Source of the DNA: Bradyrhizobium sp. AUGA SZCCT0283
Lineage (GTDB): Bacteria > Pseudomonadota > Alphaproteobacteria > Rhizobiales > Xanthobacteraceae
Reading direction: 5' to 3'
Length of the DNA: 64,000 nt
NCBI RefSeq assembly: GCF_018130385.1
Contig: NZ_JAFCLU010000014.1
Location: 62,001 to 126,000 of the forward strand
Below the pieces are notes generated by a model. That model saw nothing but the letters and a program-made list of their open reading frames with translations, made no database searches and was not told the DNA's origin. The translations under genes were made by a program, and so were the position numbers. Every line of letters begins with the position of its first letter. Positions within the stretch are counted from its first letter, which is position 1. Positions 1 to 8,726 of this stretch are shown in pieces.

Positions 1-427
1 GCGCCAGTTTTTCGCCGACCACCGCGCTGCCGCGGTCGCGGGTGAAGGCCTGAAGCTGGTCGGGCGGAACCTCGAATTCGCTGCGGTAGACGTCGAAATA
101 GGTGCCCGGATCGATCGCGAGCGCCATGATGAAGTTCTTCGGGTCCTGATAGTAGCCGCCGAACCAGTTGGCGAAGGTCACCTGCCGGACGCCTTCGACC
201 GCGCGGACACGATTGAAGTAGGCGATCGGCATCGGCTGGGTGAAGTTGATCTTGTTGACGGTGATCATCCGGTCCGCGGCGGCGCGGTCCTCGCCGGCGG
301 TGAAGGCGCGGTAAAATCCGGCGAGCACGCCGAAGATCATGAAGGCGATCAGGATCGACACGATCATCAGGCTGGCGCGCAATTTGCGGCGGAACAGGTT
401 TTTCCGGACCAGGTCGAAGTCGTTCAC
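1..427 (-). CDS. ABC transporter permease, MacB/FtsX type (partial, 3' end outside window)
   Basis: Reading on the minus strand from a GTG at 427 gives a protein beginning VNDFDLVRKNLFRRKLRASL, followed by a hydrophobic segment (about residues 20-40) and then a soluble stretch with PIAYFNRVRAVEGV. This is the usual layout of MacB-type permeases: short cytoplasmic start, one TM helix, then a large periplasmic MacB_PCD domain. Only about 142 residues lie in the window. The GTG overlaps the TGA of the upstream ATPase gene (GTGA), so the two are probably translationally coupled. With the ATPase and the HlyD-like adaptor upstream it should form a MacAB/LolCDE-like tripartite transporter; the substrate is not evident. 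The GTG start is supported by the coupling and the reading frame rather than by a strong ribosome binding site. Confidence 0.8.
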   Translation of the reverse strand, partial: MNDFDLVRKNLFRRKLRASLMIVSILIAFMIFGVLAGFYRAFTAGEDRAAADRMITVNKINFTQPMPIAYFNRVRAVEGVRQVTFANWFGGYYQDPKNFIMALAIDPGTYFDVYRSEFEVPPDQLQAFTRDRGSAVVGEKLA

Positions 428-1122
428 GCGGCAAGCTCCCGTTCGACGAAACGGCCCTTGTCGAGATGCAGGACACGCTTGGCATAGTTTGCCGCCGCAG
501 GGTCATGCGTCACCATCACGATGGTCTTGCCGAGTTCGCTATTGAGCAGTTGCAGGATCGAAAGAATCTCGTCGGCGGATTGCCGGTCGAGATCGCCGGT
601 CGGCTCGTCGCAAAGCAAGAGGTTCGGATCCGAGACGATGGCGCGCGCAATCGCCACGCGCTGCTGCTGGCCGCCGGACATTTCGCGCGGACGGTGCTTG
701 ATGCGGTCGGCGAGCCCGACCACGGAAAGCGCGGTGTGAACGCGCTCGGCACGCTCCTTGCGGCTCAATTTGGTGAGCAACAGCGGCAGTTCCACGTTCT
801 GCGCGGCGGTCAGCATCGGCATCAGATTGTAGAACTGGAAGATGAAGCCGATATTGGCGGCGCGCCAGGCGGCGAGTTCGCCCTCGGAGAGGCCGTCGAT
901 GCGCTGGTCTGCAACCGCAATCTCGCCGGTGTCGGCGCGATCGATGCCGCCGAGCAGGTTGAGCAGCGTGGTCTTGCCCGAGCCGGACGGCCCCATGACG
1001 GCAATGAAATCGCCGCGGGGAATCGCAAGGTCGAGATGATCGAAGATCGAGATCGTCTCCTTTCCCTTGGTGAAACGCTTAGCTACGCCGGCAAGGCGAA
1101 CCATCGGTTGTTCGGCTGTCAC
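424..1122 (-). CDS. ABC transporter ATP-binding protein, MacB/LolD type
   Basis: A 232-residue ATPase. Walker A GPSGSGKT is at residues 44-51, the Q-loop Gln near 96, the signature MSGGQQQ at 148-154 and Walker B LLLCDEP at 168-174, followed by TGDLD, which is typical of the MacB/LolD/FtsE subfamily. It should drive the FtsX-like permease encoded immediately downstream, whose start codon overlaps this stop. The adaptor gene ends 32 bp upstream, so adaptor, ATPase and permease are in one transcription unit. Known members move lipoproteins, macrolides or peptides by mechanotransmission across the envelope; which of these applies cannot be told here. Confidence 0.92.
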   Translation of the reverse strand: MTAEQPMVRLAGVAKRFTKGKETISIFDHLDLAIPRGDFIAVMGPSGSGKTTLLNLLGGIDRADTGEIAVADQRIDGLSEGELAAWRAANIGFIFQFYNLMPMLTAAQNVELPLLLTKLSRKERAERVHTALSVVGLADRIKHRPREMSGGQQQRVAIARAIVSDPNLLLCDEPTGDLDRQSADEILSILQLLNSELGKTIVMVTHDPAAANYAKRVLHLDKGRFVERELAA

Positions 1123-1154
1123 GCTTGTCTCCTCTGAAGGATTACGGCTGGAGG

Positions 1155-2216
1155 CTAGTTCGCGGCGGTGGTCTCGGGGGCGCCCTTTGCCTTGGCGTCA
1201 GCCAGGAAGTTCACCTTCACCGCCATGTCGGGCAGGATGCGCGGGTCCTTCTTCTCGAAGCGGATGCGCACCTTCACCGTGGCCTTCTCGCGGTTCGCGG
1301 TCGGCACGATGGCGATCACCGAGGCGGGAATGGTCCAGTCCGGATAGGCGTCCAGCATCGCGTTCACCGCGCCGCCGGGGACGACCCGGCCGATGAAGGC
1401 TTCGTTGACGTCGACTTCGATTTCGATCGAATCCATGTCGACGATGGTGCAGATGCCGGTGCGCGTGTAGCCGCCGACCGACATCGGTGAAATCATCTCG
1501 CCCGGCTGCGCGCTGCGGTCGATGACGACGCCGGCGAACGGCGCCCGGATCTGGTGCTTGTCGAGCATCGCGGCGCTGCGCTTGGCGTCGATCCTGGCGG
1601 TCTCGAATTGCGACCGCGCCTGGCGCAATTGCGCACTGAGCACACCGACCCGGGCCTGCGCCTTGGTCAGGTCGGCCTCGGTCGCAAAATTCTTCTGCGA
1701 CAGTGTCTGCAGACGCGACATGATCCGGGTCGCGTCCTCCAGATCGGCATTGATCGCGGCGATCGCGGCATCGGCCGTCTCGACGCGCGAACGGGCCAGC
1801 TCATAGTCCCTTTCGGCAAGCACACTATCGAGCCGCGCCACGACCTGACCCTCGGTCACCGTCATGCCTTCGTCGATGAAGACTTCGACCACCTTGCCGG
1901 TGATCTCGGCCGCAACGGTCGCCTTGCGGCGCGCCACCACATAGCCGGATGCCGCAAGACTGCCGGCCGCCTTGTTATTCGGTGCCGCCTGCTGCGGCGC
2001 CTGCGGCTGTGAGGCGGTCTGCGCTACGGTCTGCGATGCGGTCTCTCTGGGCGCGTCCTGCCTGCGGAACTCGAAAGCGGCAAAGGCGCCGAATCCGACG
2101 ACGCAGGCGACGATCGCTGCCGAGATCGGCAACCAGCGGCTTCCCAATCGTTCCGCCTTGCCGGCGCTGCGATCGATGGTAAGCGATCTCAGTAATTTGC
2201 TCTTGTCGTCGGTCAT
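1155..2216 (-). CDS. HlyD/MacA-family periplasmic adaptor subunit
   Basis: A 353-residue protein with a cytoplasmic N-terminus, one TM helix at about residues 28-50, and a Gln/Ala-rich linker. It then shows the membrane-fusion-protein order: a biotinyl-lipoyl-like half (SGYVVARRKATVAAEITGKV), a helical hairpin with heptad character (about 130-215), and the second lipoyl half plus beta-barrel (IRAPFAGVVIDRSAQPGEMI). It bridges the inner-membrane ABC transporter encoded next to an outer-membrane channel in MacA-type systems; no TolC-like gene is in the window. Its ATG at 2216 follows a 303-bp gap, making it the first gene of this short operon. Confidence 0.88.
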   Translation of the reverse strand: MTDDKSKLLRSLTIDRSAGKAERLGSRWLPISAAIVACVVGFGAFAAFEFRRQDAPRETASQTVAQTASQPQAPQQAAPNNKAAGSLAASGYVVARRKATVAAEITGKVVEVFIDEGMTVTEGQVVARLDSVLAERDYELARSRVETADAAIAAINADLEDATRIMSRLQTLSQKNFATEADLTKAQARVGVLSAQLRQARSQFETARIDAKRSAAMLDKHQIRAPFAGVVIDRSAQPGEMISPMSVGGYTRTGICTIVDMDSIEIEVDVNEAFIGRVVPGGAVNAMLDAYPDWTIPASVIAIVPTANREKATVKVRIRFEKKDPRILPDMAVKVNFLADAKAKGAPETTAAN

Positions 2217-2519
2217 TATTCATTTCCATCCGGCTGCTCGCTGCGGTTCCTGCGCGGGCGGCATCGTTCTCGCGCTGGCGGTCTCGCTCTCGGCCGGTCT
2301 ACACGTCTCGCCATCGTAGGGGCGGGGCCCTCAGCTTTTGGTGAGGCGGCGACCCCAGCTCGGTTGTAAATCCCGTTCAGCTCTCGCGAGCGCCAGGCGG
2401 CGCCCATTTTTCGACGAGGCGAATAGCGGGAATTTAAAGCTTAATGGCGGCGGAAGCAATTGCTGGAACCAGCAAGAGTTGCATGTGACCAGATGCCGCC
2501 ATTTTTGGTGTGCCGTGGT
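2217..2519. other. intergenic region upstream of the HlyD-like operon
   Basis: This 303-bp gap separates the 3' end of the MDR oxidoreductase gene from the start of the HlyD-like adaptor gene, both on the minus strand. It should hold the terminator of the long upstream gene train and the promoter of the efflux operon. It has a locally AT-richer patch around 2425-2450 (aatttaaagcttaatgg). I see no convincing ORF, hairpin with a T-run, or recognisable operator. Confidence 0.4.
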
Positions 2520-3533
2520 TCATCCAATCGCAATCGCCACTTTGCCGAAATGCGCACCGCTTTCCATATGGGCAAACGCCTGTTTCGCCTGGTCGAACGA
2601 AAAGATCTTGTCGATCACCGGCTTCATGCGACTTGCCGCGATGCCATCCGCCATCGCCTGGAGGTCCTCGACCGATCCGACGGTGACACCCTGCAGCCGC
2701 TGCTGCTGCATGACCATCAATGGCAGCCGCAGGTCGGACGGCGGCGGCCCGGCGAGCACGCCGATAAAGGCGATCGTGCCGCCGATCCTGGTCGCCCTGA
2801 TCGATTCATTCAGCGTGCCGACGCCACCCACCTCGACGACCAGGTCGACGCCGTGGCCGCCCCACTCGCGGGCTTTCTTTCCCCAGTCGGGTGTCGCCCT
2901 GTAGTTCAACGTAAAGTCGGCGCCGAGCTGCTTGAGGCGTTCGATCTTCGCGTCGCTCGACGAGGTTGCGATGACGCGCGCGCCGCACATTTTGGCAAAC
3001 TGAATGGCGAACAGGGATACGCCGCCGGTGCCCTGCGTCAGAACGATCTGGCCGGGTTTCACGCCGCCGAGCTTGACGATCGCGCTCCAGGCCGTGACCC
3101 CGGCGCAGGGAAGTGCTGCGGCTTCGATGTCGCTGAGGTGCTCCGGCGTTCTGACCAGCGCGTGCTTCGGAAAGATCCGATACTCGGCAAGCACGCCGTC
3201 CACCGAGCCGCCGAGGGCTCTGCGCATCTTTGCTTCGCTCGGCTCGCCGGCGATCCAGCTTTCGAAGAAACTGCCGATGACGCGGTCATGGGCTGCGAAT
3301 TCCCGCACGCCCGGGCCGACCCGCTCGACCACGCCCGCGCCGTCCGAAACCGGCACCAGCGGAAATTTTTGTCGCGAGCCGTAACCGCCCTTGACGGTGA
3401 TGAGATCGCGATAGTTCAGCGTTGCCGCCTTGAGGCGAACCAGCACCTCGCCCGCAGCGGGCTCCGGCATGGGCTTGTCGACAAGGGCAAGTCCATCGAT
3501 ACCGTTCGGCCCCTGCAGCTCGTAGCACTTCAA
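2520..3533 (-). CDS. MDR-superfamily NADPH:quinone oxidoreductase-like / zinc-free alcohol dehydrogenase
   Basis: A 337-residue medium-chain dehydrogenase/reductase. I place the start at TTG 3533, because AAGGAG lies 8 nt upstream and the protein then begins LKCYELQGPNGIDGL, as in the family; longer in-frame starts give non-homologous sequence. The GroES-like fold occupies about residues 1-120. The nucleotide-binding motif TQGTGGVSLFAIQFAK is followed by the Rossmann domain, and a C-terminal FDQAKQAFAHMESGAHFGKV is typical of quinone reductase/crotonyl-CoA reductase relatives. The structural-zinc cysteine cluster is not present. It is the last gene of the 23303-2520 train, 73 bp after the azoreductase-like gene, and probably reduces an enone, quinone or aldehyde intermediate there. 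Confidence 0.85.
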   Translation of the reverse strand: MKCYELQGPNGIDGLALVDKPMPEPAAGEVLVRLKAATLNYRDLITVKGGYGSRQKFPLVPVSDGAGVVERVGPGVREFAAHDRVIGSFFESWIAGEPSEAKMRRALGGSVDGVLAEYRIFPKHALVRTPEHLSDIEAAALPCAGVTAWSAIVKLGGVKPGQIVLTQGTGGVSLFAIQFAKMCGARVIATSSSDAKIERLKQLGADFTLNYRATPDWGKKAREWGGHGVDLVVEVGGVGTLNESIRATRIGGTIAFIGVLAGPPPSDLRLPLMVMQQQRLQGVTVGSVEDLQAMADGIAASRMKPVIDKIFSFDQAKQAFAHMESGAHFGKVAIAIG

Positions 3534-3606
3534 CGGGGTTCTCCTTCGGCGCAGCCGGATAAGCGCAGTATTGCAGCAAAAGTTCCGGTTCCGGCAAGCC
3601 CGTGGA

Positions 3607-4233
3607 TCAGAATCGCGCAGCCATCTCGGCCAGCCGCCGATGCGCGCCTTCGCGTACGGTGCGGATCGGCTCCGCCGGCCCTGTGGTCGGTCCGATCGGC
3701 ACGAACCGCACATCGCTGATGCCGATGAAGCGGAGCGCCTCGCGCAGATAGGGGGTCGCCATGTCGATGCGGCCGCGGTTCATGCCGGTGATGAAATCGC
3801 TGCCGCTCGCCAGGATGACGACCGTCGGCCTGTCCTTGAACAGCGGCAGATAGCCTTGCGCCGGATCGTAGCGGAACGCCAGCCCGGGCTGCGTGATCAC
3901 GTCGATCCATTGTTTCAGCTTGTAGGGAATGCCAAAATTCCACATCGGCGTCGAAATCAGCACGCGGTCGGCGAGTGCGAAGCGGAGTGCGATGCGCTCG
4001 GTGACCGCAAACGCATCGCGCTGCGAATCCGTGAATGCCCGCCCGTTGATGCGGGCGTATTTGGCCTCCAGTACATAACCCTCGAATTCCGGCAGGTGAT
4101 CCCGCCACAGGTTCATCACGTCGATGTCCCAGTCCGGCCGCACGTCGCGGAAGCGGTCAATAAAGACCCGGGCGCCGGCGGAGGATTCCGAGTCCGTGCG
4201 CGGCGAGCAGCTCAGATGAAAGAGTTTTGGCAT
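3607..4233 (-). CDS. FMN-dependent NADH-azoreductase-like flavoprotein (AzoR family)
   Basis: A 208-residue flavodoxin-like protein. The start at ATG 4233 gives MPKLFHLSCSPR, placing the phosphate-binding Ser residues (8, 10, 15-17) where AzoR proteins have them. PMWNFGIPYKLKQWIDVI matches the conserved PMYNFxIPxxLKxxxD flavin-binding block of FMN-dependent NADH-azoreductases, and ASGSDF the later loop. Family members are homodimers that reduce quinones and azo bonds with NADH. It lies 16 bp after the SMP-30/isochorismatase-like fusion, so quinone or nitro/azo reduction in the same pathway is plausible but not demonstrated. Confidence 0.85.
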   Translation of the reverse strand: MPKLFHLSCSPRTDSESSAGARVFIDRFRDVRPDWDIDVMNLWRDHLPEFEGYVLEAKYARINGRAFTDSQRDAFAVTERIALRFALADRVLISTPMWNFGIPYKLKQWIDVITQPGLAFRYDPAQGYLPLFKDRPTVVILASGSDFITGMNRGRIDMATPYLREALRFIGISDVRFVPIGPTTGPAEPIRTVREGAHRRLAEMAARF

Positions 4234-4249
4234 GGCCGGGCCCTGGTCA

Positions 4250-5827
4250 TCATCCCAGCCCCCTGAGGACCGCATCGGCGTTGGTGACGACGGCCACGTT
4301 CTGCATGGCAAAATTGATGGAGGCGTTATGCCAGTCGGCGTTCATCGTCGAGCAGCAGTCTTCCGGGACGATCATGAAGTAGCCCTTGTCGGCGCCGGTG
4401 CGCGCGGTGTGTTCGACCGACATGTTGGTCCAGGCGCCGGTGTTGATGATCATGTCGCGGCCGGTTGCCTTGAGGATGGTCTCCAGTCTCGTGCCTTCCC
4501 AGGCGCTCATGCGCATTTTCTCGACGACGAAATCGCCGGCGCGCGGCTCCAGTCCCGGAACTGGAGCTGCGCCCCAGCTCCCGCGCACCATCGCGCCGCT
4601 GTCGACCAGCCCCTCGAACAGCGGCGCATTGAGCGTGACGCCGGGCGCGCCCGGCTCGACGATGAACCAGACATGGATGATGACGACGCCGCGCGCCCGC
4701 GCGGCTTCGGCGAGGCGGCGGACATTGTCGACCACCCGCTGCTGGCGCGCATGGGCAGGCGAGCCGGAATCGGCGAACGCGCCACCCTCCATGATCACGT
4801 CGTTCTGCAGATCCTGAATGATCATCGCGCAGCGCCGCGGATCGAGCTGCATGTCGCCGCCGGCAAGCTGGGGAGAGGCAGGCGCAGCGGAGGCCGTATC
4901 AGGATTGGTCGCAGGCCGGCTGCTCATATAGGGTTCGTGGCGCGGTCCGGCCTTGACCGGGATCGCATAGACCGAATGTGTGGCGGTCAGATAGAGCGTG
5001 CGAAAGTCTGGTCCGCCCCAGGAGAGATTGGCGACGAGTTCGGGAACGCGCACTTTGCCGAGCAATTCGCCGGCGGGCGAGTAGACCCAGACGCCGCCGG
5101 GCGCGGTGACCCAGACATTGCCGCGCTGGTCGCACTTCATGCCGTCGGGCACGCCGGGCTCGAGCTCGGAACGTATGCCGCTGGCGAAGACGCGGGCATT
5201 GGAAAGCGAGCCATCGGCTTCGACGTCGAAGACGCGGATCAGCGCCTGCGTGGTGTCGTTGACATACAGCAGGCGCTCGTCGGGCGAGAAGCAGAGGCCG
5301 TTGGGCTGGTCGAACAGATGGCGGTCGACGACGAGTTTTGGCGGGCCGCCACCTGATGGGACGCGGTAGACGCCCTGGAAGCCGAGCTGGCGCGGCCGTT
5401 CGACGCCGTAGACCGGCATGCGGCCATACCAGGGGTCGCTGAAATAGATCGCGCCGCTCGAATGGACGCAGACGTCGTTCGGGCTGTTGAGTTCTTGATT
5501 CTCGAAATGCGAGGCGATCACCTCGCGCCTTCCGTCGGGCCGCTCACGGATCAATGACGAGGTGGCATGCTCGCAGACGATGAGATTGAGCTCTGCGTCA
5601 TAGGTCATGCCGTTGCATTTGTTCGAAGGGCGCTTGACCTCGACGACGCCGCGCTTGGCATCCCATCGCCGGCGCACATCGCCTGGCATATCCGAGAACA
5701 GCAGATAGTGATGGACCGGATGCCAGATTGGCCCTTCCGTGAATTCAAAGCCCGTGCCGACCTGGCCGACGGGCGCATAGGGGTCGATCAGGGTTTCGAA
5801 TTCCGGGCGCAGCGTGACGTGCGTCAT
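4250..5827 (-). CDS. two-domain fusion: SMP-30/gluconolactonase-like + isochorismatase-like (cysteine hydrolase fold, Cys replaced by Ser)
   Basis: A single 525-residue frame. Residues 1-300 are an SMP-30/gluconolactonase beta-propeller: FTEGPIW with metal-ligand Glu31, NSPNDV (Asn117) and VPDGM (Asp228). An Ala/Pro/Ser-rich linker (about 301-325) joins it to an isochorismatase-like domain (326-525) with Asp339 (IIQDLQND) and Lys437 (VVEKMRMSAW). At the nucleophile position the sequence is GAWTNMSVEHTAR, so the usual Cys of cysteine hydrolases is Ser470. Both halves are normal length, so this is a fusion and not a readthrough. It may open a lactone and then hydrolyse an amide or enol ether, or the second domain may act without a Cys as true isochorismatases do. 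It sits 19 bp after the MBL lactonase-like gene. Confidence 0.88.
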   Translation of the reverse strand: MTHVTLRPEFETLIDPYAPVGQVGTGFEFTEGPIWHPVHHYLLFSDMPGDVRRRWDAKRGVVEVKRPSNKCNGMTYDAELNLIVCEHATSSLIRERPDGRREVIASHFENQELNSPNDVCVHSSGAIYFSDPWYGRMPVYGVERPRQLGFQGVYRVPSGGGPPKLVVDRHLFDQPNGLCFSPDERLLYVNDTTQALIRVFDVEADGSLSNARVFASGIRSELEPGVPDGMKCDQRGNVWVTAPGGVWVYSPAGELLGKVRVPELVANLSWGGPDFRTLYLTATHSVYAIPVKAGPRHEPYMSSRPATNPDTASAAPASPQLAGGDMQLDPRRCAMIIQDLQNDVIMEGGAFADSGSPAHARQQRVVDNVRRLAEAARARGVVIIHVWFIVEPGAPGVTLNAPLFEGLVDSGAMVRGSWGAAPVPGLEPRAGDFVVEKMRMSAWEGTRLETILKATGRDMIINTGAWTNMSVEHTARTGADKGYFMIVPEDCCSTMNADWHNASINFAMQNVAVVTNADAVLRGLG

Positions 5828-5846
5828 CGGTCCGTCCTTTCAGCGC

Positions 5847-6695
5847 TTACGCCGGGAACCAGTTGCGCTGGGGCAGGCTCTGAACCACCGGGCCCGGCAC
5901 CTGGTCGTGCAGCCGGCCGACCACCATGCCGCCCTCGATCTTGGCCGGCCGGTCGTGGACCGGAAGCAGATAGCGCGAATTGCTCAGGAGTTTTTTGATC
6001 GCCGCCTTTTCCGCGCGCTTGCTGGTGCCGTGATTGCCCGTGGTGCGCGGCTCGGCGTCGTGGATCTCGTGGAAGGGGGTGACGATCTGGTCGTTGAAGT
6101 CGTAGATCACGTCGCCGCAGATGGTGGCGATGCCGTCAGCGGTATGAACGTGGATGTTCATCGAGCCTTCGGTGTGGGCGTTGGCGGCGTCGCAGTAGAC
6201 GCCCGGCATCAGTTCGACCGGGCCGGTCAGTTCGAGATCGAGGAAACGCAGCGCGCTCTTGGTGTGCAGGCGGTCGATCAGATGCTTGATGTCGGGCGCC
6301 GGATATTGCGGATGCATCAGGCCGGAGACGGAATATTCCAGCTCCTTGCGGTTGAGCACGACGGTCGTGTTCATGGGAAACAAATCGTCCTTGCCGGCGT
6401 GATCGATGTGTAGATGCGTGTGACAGACGTAGCGGACGTCGCCCATGCGCACGCCGTGCCGCGCGAGCTGGTTCTCGATCATGTTCTCGTGAAACTGCAG
6501 CCCGCGCATGCCCAGCGTTTCCATGATCTGGTTGGAGCGGTAGCCGGTATCGACCACGACCGGATAGGGCCCGCCGGTGATCAGAAAGCCCAGTGTCAGG
6601 ACGCGGCGGGTCCGGCCGCAATCGCGGCCGAGCACGAGAAAACTCGATTCCAGTTCGATATCGCCATAGTCCAAAATCTTGATTTCAAGCGGCAT
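5847..6695 (-). CDS. metallo-beta-lactamase-fold hydrolase, N-acyl-homoserine-lactonase-like
   Basis: A 282-residue MBL-fold enzyme. The zinc motif HLHIDH is at residues 94-99 (CHTHLHIDHAG), further ligands are expected at His173 in NAHTEGSMNIH and Asp195 in CGDVIYD, and the last His is near VHDRP. This arrangement and length fit the AiiA/AttM N-acyl-homoserine lactonase family, which opens lactone rings with a dinuclear metal centre. In context it is one of three adjacent hydrolases (with the SMP-30 fusion and the amidohydrolase), which suggests a catabolic lactone substrate as much as a quorum signal. No signal peptide is seen, so it acts in the cytoplasm. Confidence 0.85.
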   Translation of the reverse strand: MPLEIKILDYGDIELESSFLVLGRDCGRTRRVLTLGFLITGGPYPVVVDTGYRSNQIMETLGMRGLQFHENMIENQLARHGVRMGDVRYVCHTHLHIDHAGKDDLFPMNTTVVLNRKELEYSVSGLMHPQYPAPDIKHLIDRLHTKSALRFLDLELTGPVELMPGVYCDAANAHTEGSMNIHVHTADGIATICGDVIYDFNDQIVTPFHEIHDAEPRTTGNHGTSKRAEKAAIKKLLSNSRYLLPVHDRPAKIEGGMVVGRLHDQVPGPVVQSLPQRNWFPA

Positions 6696-6720
6696 GTGTC
6701 TCTCTCCCCGAATCCTCTTA

Positions 6721-7611
6721 TTACGTTCCCAGCCGATAAACGCGCAGGGCGGTTGTTCTCAGAATGGCGTCGCGCTGGTCCGCACGAAGGTGTGCTGTCG
6801 CGGCGAGATAGGCGTCCACCAGTTCGCGATAGCTGGTCCAAAGTTTTTCGATCGGAAAATTGGAACCGAACAGGCAGCGGTCGGCGCCGAAGATCGTCAC
6901 CGTCTCGGTGAGGACGTCGAATACGTGTGCGGGATCGTTGCGGTGGATGAAGGTGCCGAGTCCGGAAAGTTTTGAGACGACATTCGGACAGGCCGCGAGC
7001 CGGGTCATGCCGGCGCGCCAGGCGGATCGGCCTTGCGGCGAAAGGTCTTCCAGCATGCCGGCGTGCTGCAGGATGAAGGTCGCGTCGGGACAGGCTTCGG
7101 CGAGGCGTGCGGCATCCGCCATCTGCGGCGCGAACACCTGCAAGTCGAAGCTGAAGCCATAGTCGGCGAGTCGCGCGATATTGCGCCGTACTAGCGGATC
7201 GGCGCAGAGGTCCGGCCGCGCCGCAAAGCGATAGAGCGGGTTTTCATGCCAGTGCAGTTGCATGCGCACGCCGCGCACCAGAGGATAGCGCGCCAGACGA
7301 TCCAGGTGCGGGCGGACGTCATCGACGCCAAAATCGGCGTAGGAGACGATGGCGTGCGGCCAGCCATGGTCCTTCGCGGTCTGCTGCACCCAGGCGGTTT
7401 CATCCTCGAAACGATCGTTGGCCCAGTTGGTCTGCACATAGACCGAGCGCGTCACGCCGGAGCCTGCGAGGTCGCCGAGATATTCCTGGATCGGATAGTC
7501 GCGCCGGATCGGCTCGTAGGGGCCAAAGATGCGCGGCTGCATCGGGCCGCTCAGCCAGGGCAGGTCGGCCTGACGCCAGATATGATGATGGGCATCGACG
7601 AGTTCGGTCAC
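6721..7611 (-). CDS. amidohydrolase family protein (COG3618 / L-fuconolactonase-like)
   Basis: A 296-residue TIM-barrel hydrolase starting at GTG 7611, which overlaps the stop of the VWA gene by 4 bp (GTGA). The N-terminal VDAHHHIW is the HxH metal motif of amidohydrolase_2 proteins, ILQHAGM supplies the next His region, and the C-terminal CLFGSNFPIEKLW carries the expected GSNFP block. Relatives hydrolyse sugar lactones or 2-pyrone-4,6-dicarboxylate. The position between CoxE-like and MBL-fold genes puts it in the same putative catabolic pathway; the substrate is unknown. Confidence 0.86.
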   Translation of the reverse strand: MTELVDAHHHIWRQADLPWLSGPMQPRIFGPYEPIRRDYPIQEYLGDLAGSGVTRSVYVQTNWANDRFEDETAWVQQTAKDHGWPHAIVSYADFGVDDVRPHLDRLARYPLVRGVRMQLHWHENPLYRFAARPDLCADPLVRRNIARLADYGFSFDLQVFAPQMADAARLAEACPDATFILQHAGMLEDLSPQGRSAWRAGMTRLAACPNVVSKLSGLGTFIHRNDPAHVFDVLTETVTIFGADRCLFGSNFPIEKLWTSYRELVDAYLAATAHLRADQRDAILRTTALRVYRLGT

Positions 7612-8726
7612 GCAGCCTTCCTTTGTCCAAGCGAGAGCACGTGCGAAACGATCGCAGCAGTTGATCCGCCGTCGACCAGATCATCCACGAAACGCCGGAT
7701 CGCGATCAGCGCTTCGGTCTGCGGCTGAAAGCCGGGACCGGCGGCGAGCGGCGTCAGCCAGCTCAACCGCCAGGCACGCCGCGACAATTTTGCGACGGCA
7801 TCGCGCAACGCGGAGGGGTCACCGCGCTCGAGGCCATCGGAGAGGATGACGACGGCAGCACCGCGGGCGTAGCTGCCGAACCGCGGCACCGCCAGGAACG
7901 CCTGCAGCGCATCGCCGATGCGGGTGCCGCCGTCCCAATCGCTGACCAGATGGGCGGCAGCGAATAGCGCCTGCTCGCGGCGCTTGAGACGCAGCGCGCG
8001 CGTGACGCGGGTGAGCCTTGTGCCGAACGTGAATACCTCGACATTGGGAGCTGCGTGCGACAGCGCATGCGCGAGCTTCATGTTGTCGTCGGTGCGGCCC
8101 TTCATTGAACCGGAGACGTCGATCAGCAGCAGAACCTTGCGCGGCCGGGCACGACGCTTCAGGCGTCCGAGCCGCAGCACCTCACCGTCGTTGCGCACGC
8201 TCTCGCGCAAGGTGCGGCGCAGATCGGCAAACGGGCCGCGACGGGCGCGCATGCGGCGATGGCCTCGGCGTCGCGGCAGCCGGGCAGGAGCCTCGCGCGA
8301 CAGTTTTCGCAAGGCGTCGCCGGTCGCGCCTGGCGCGAAGCGGCGTTCGACCAGCGCCTCGGCGCGGGCCGCGACAAGTCCGGACTCGTTGGCTTCGTCG
8401 GCCAGCAATGTTTGGTCCTCGCCGCGTCCTTCTTCCTGCAGGCGAACCACTTCCTCATCTTCCGCGCCGGCATGACCGATCGCTTCGCTGCCGAGGAAAT
8501 GGATGTCGAACAGCCGGTCGTAGGTCGCGCGCCGCTCGGGCGGCGGGGCGAGCGTCGCCAACCCGGCCTGCCGAATGGCTTCGAGGCTGCGCGGACCCAG
8601 CAACTCGATCGCAGCCAGGAACGCCGTCGTCTGTTCCGGCGCCACGGCAAAGCCGTTGGCGCGCAGCAGCGCGGCAAAGGACACGAAGACGCGGGCCGCG
8701 TGCGGTAGCTGAAATTGGTCGCTCAC
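7608..8726 (-). CDS. VWA domain protein, CoxE-like
   Basis: A 372-residue protein. The N-terminal about 100 residues are helical, a basic stretch follows (about 145-195, RRRGHRRMRARRG), then a von Willebrand A domain with the metal-ion MIDAS motif DVSGSMKG (Asp203, Ser205, Ser207) and a later ILSDGLERGDP loop. CoxE-like proteins work with a MoxR/CoxD AAA ATPase in maturing the metal site of molybdenum hydroxylases such as CO dehydrogenase. The gene starts with a GTG overlapping the MoxR stop and ends overlapping the amidohydrolase start, so all three are translationally coupled. Confidence 0.88.
   Translation of the reverse strand: MSDQFQLPHAARVFVSFAALLRANGFAVAPEQTTAFLAAIELLGPRSLEAIRQAGLATLAPPPERRATYDRLFDIHFLGSEAIGHAGAEDEEVVRLQEEGRGEDQTLLADEANESGLVAARAEALVERRFAPGATGDALRKLSREAPARLPRRRGHRRMRARRGPFADLRRTLRESVRNDGEVLRLGRLKRRARPRKVLLLIDVSGSMKGRTDDNMKLAHALSHAAPNVEVFTFGTRLTRVTRALRLKRREQALFAAAHLVSDWDGGTRIGDALQAFLAVPRFGSYARGAAVVILSDGLERGDPSALRDAVAKLSRRAWRLSWLTPLAAGPGFQPQTEALIAIRRFVDDLVDGGSTAAIVSHVLSLGQRKAA

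Noticed and set aside
2460..3719. 419-codon plus-strand open frame
   Set aside because: It is the shadow of the MDR oxidoreductase gene, which has cofactor motifs and a ribosome site.
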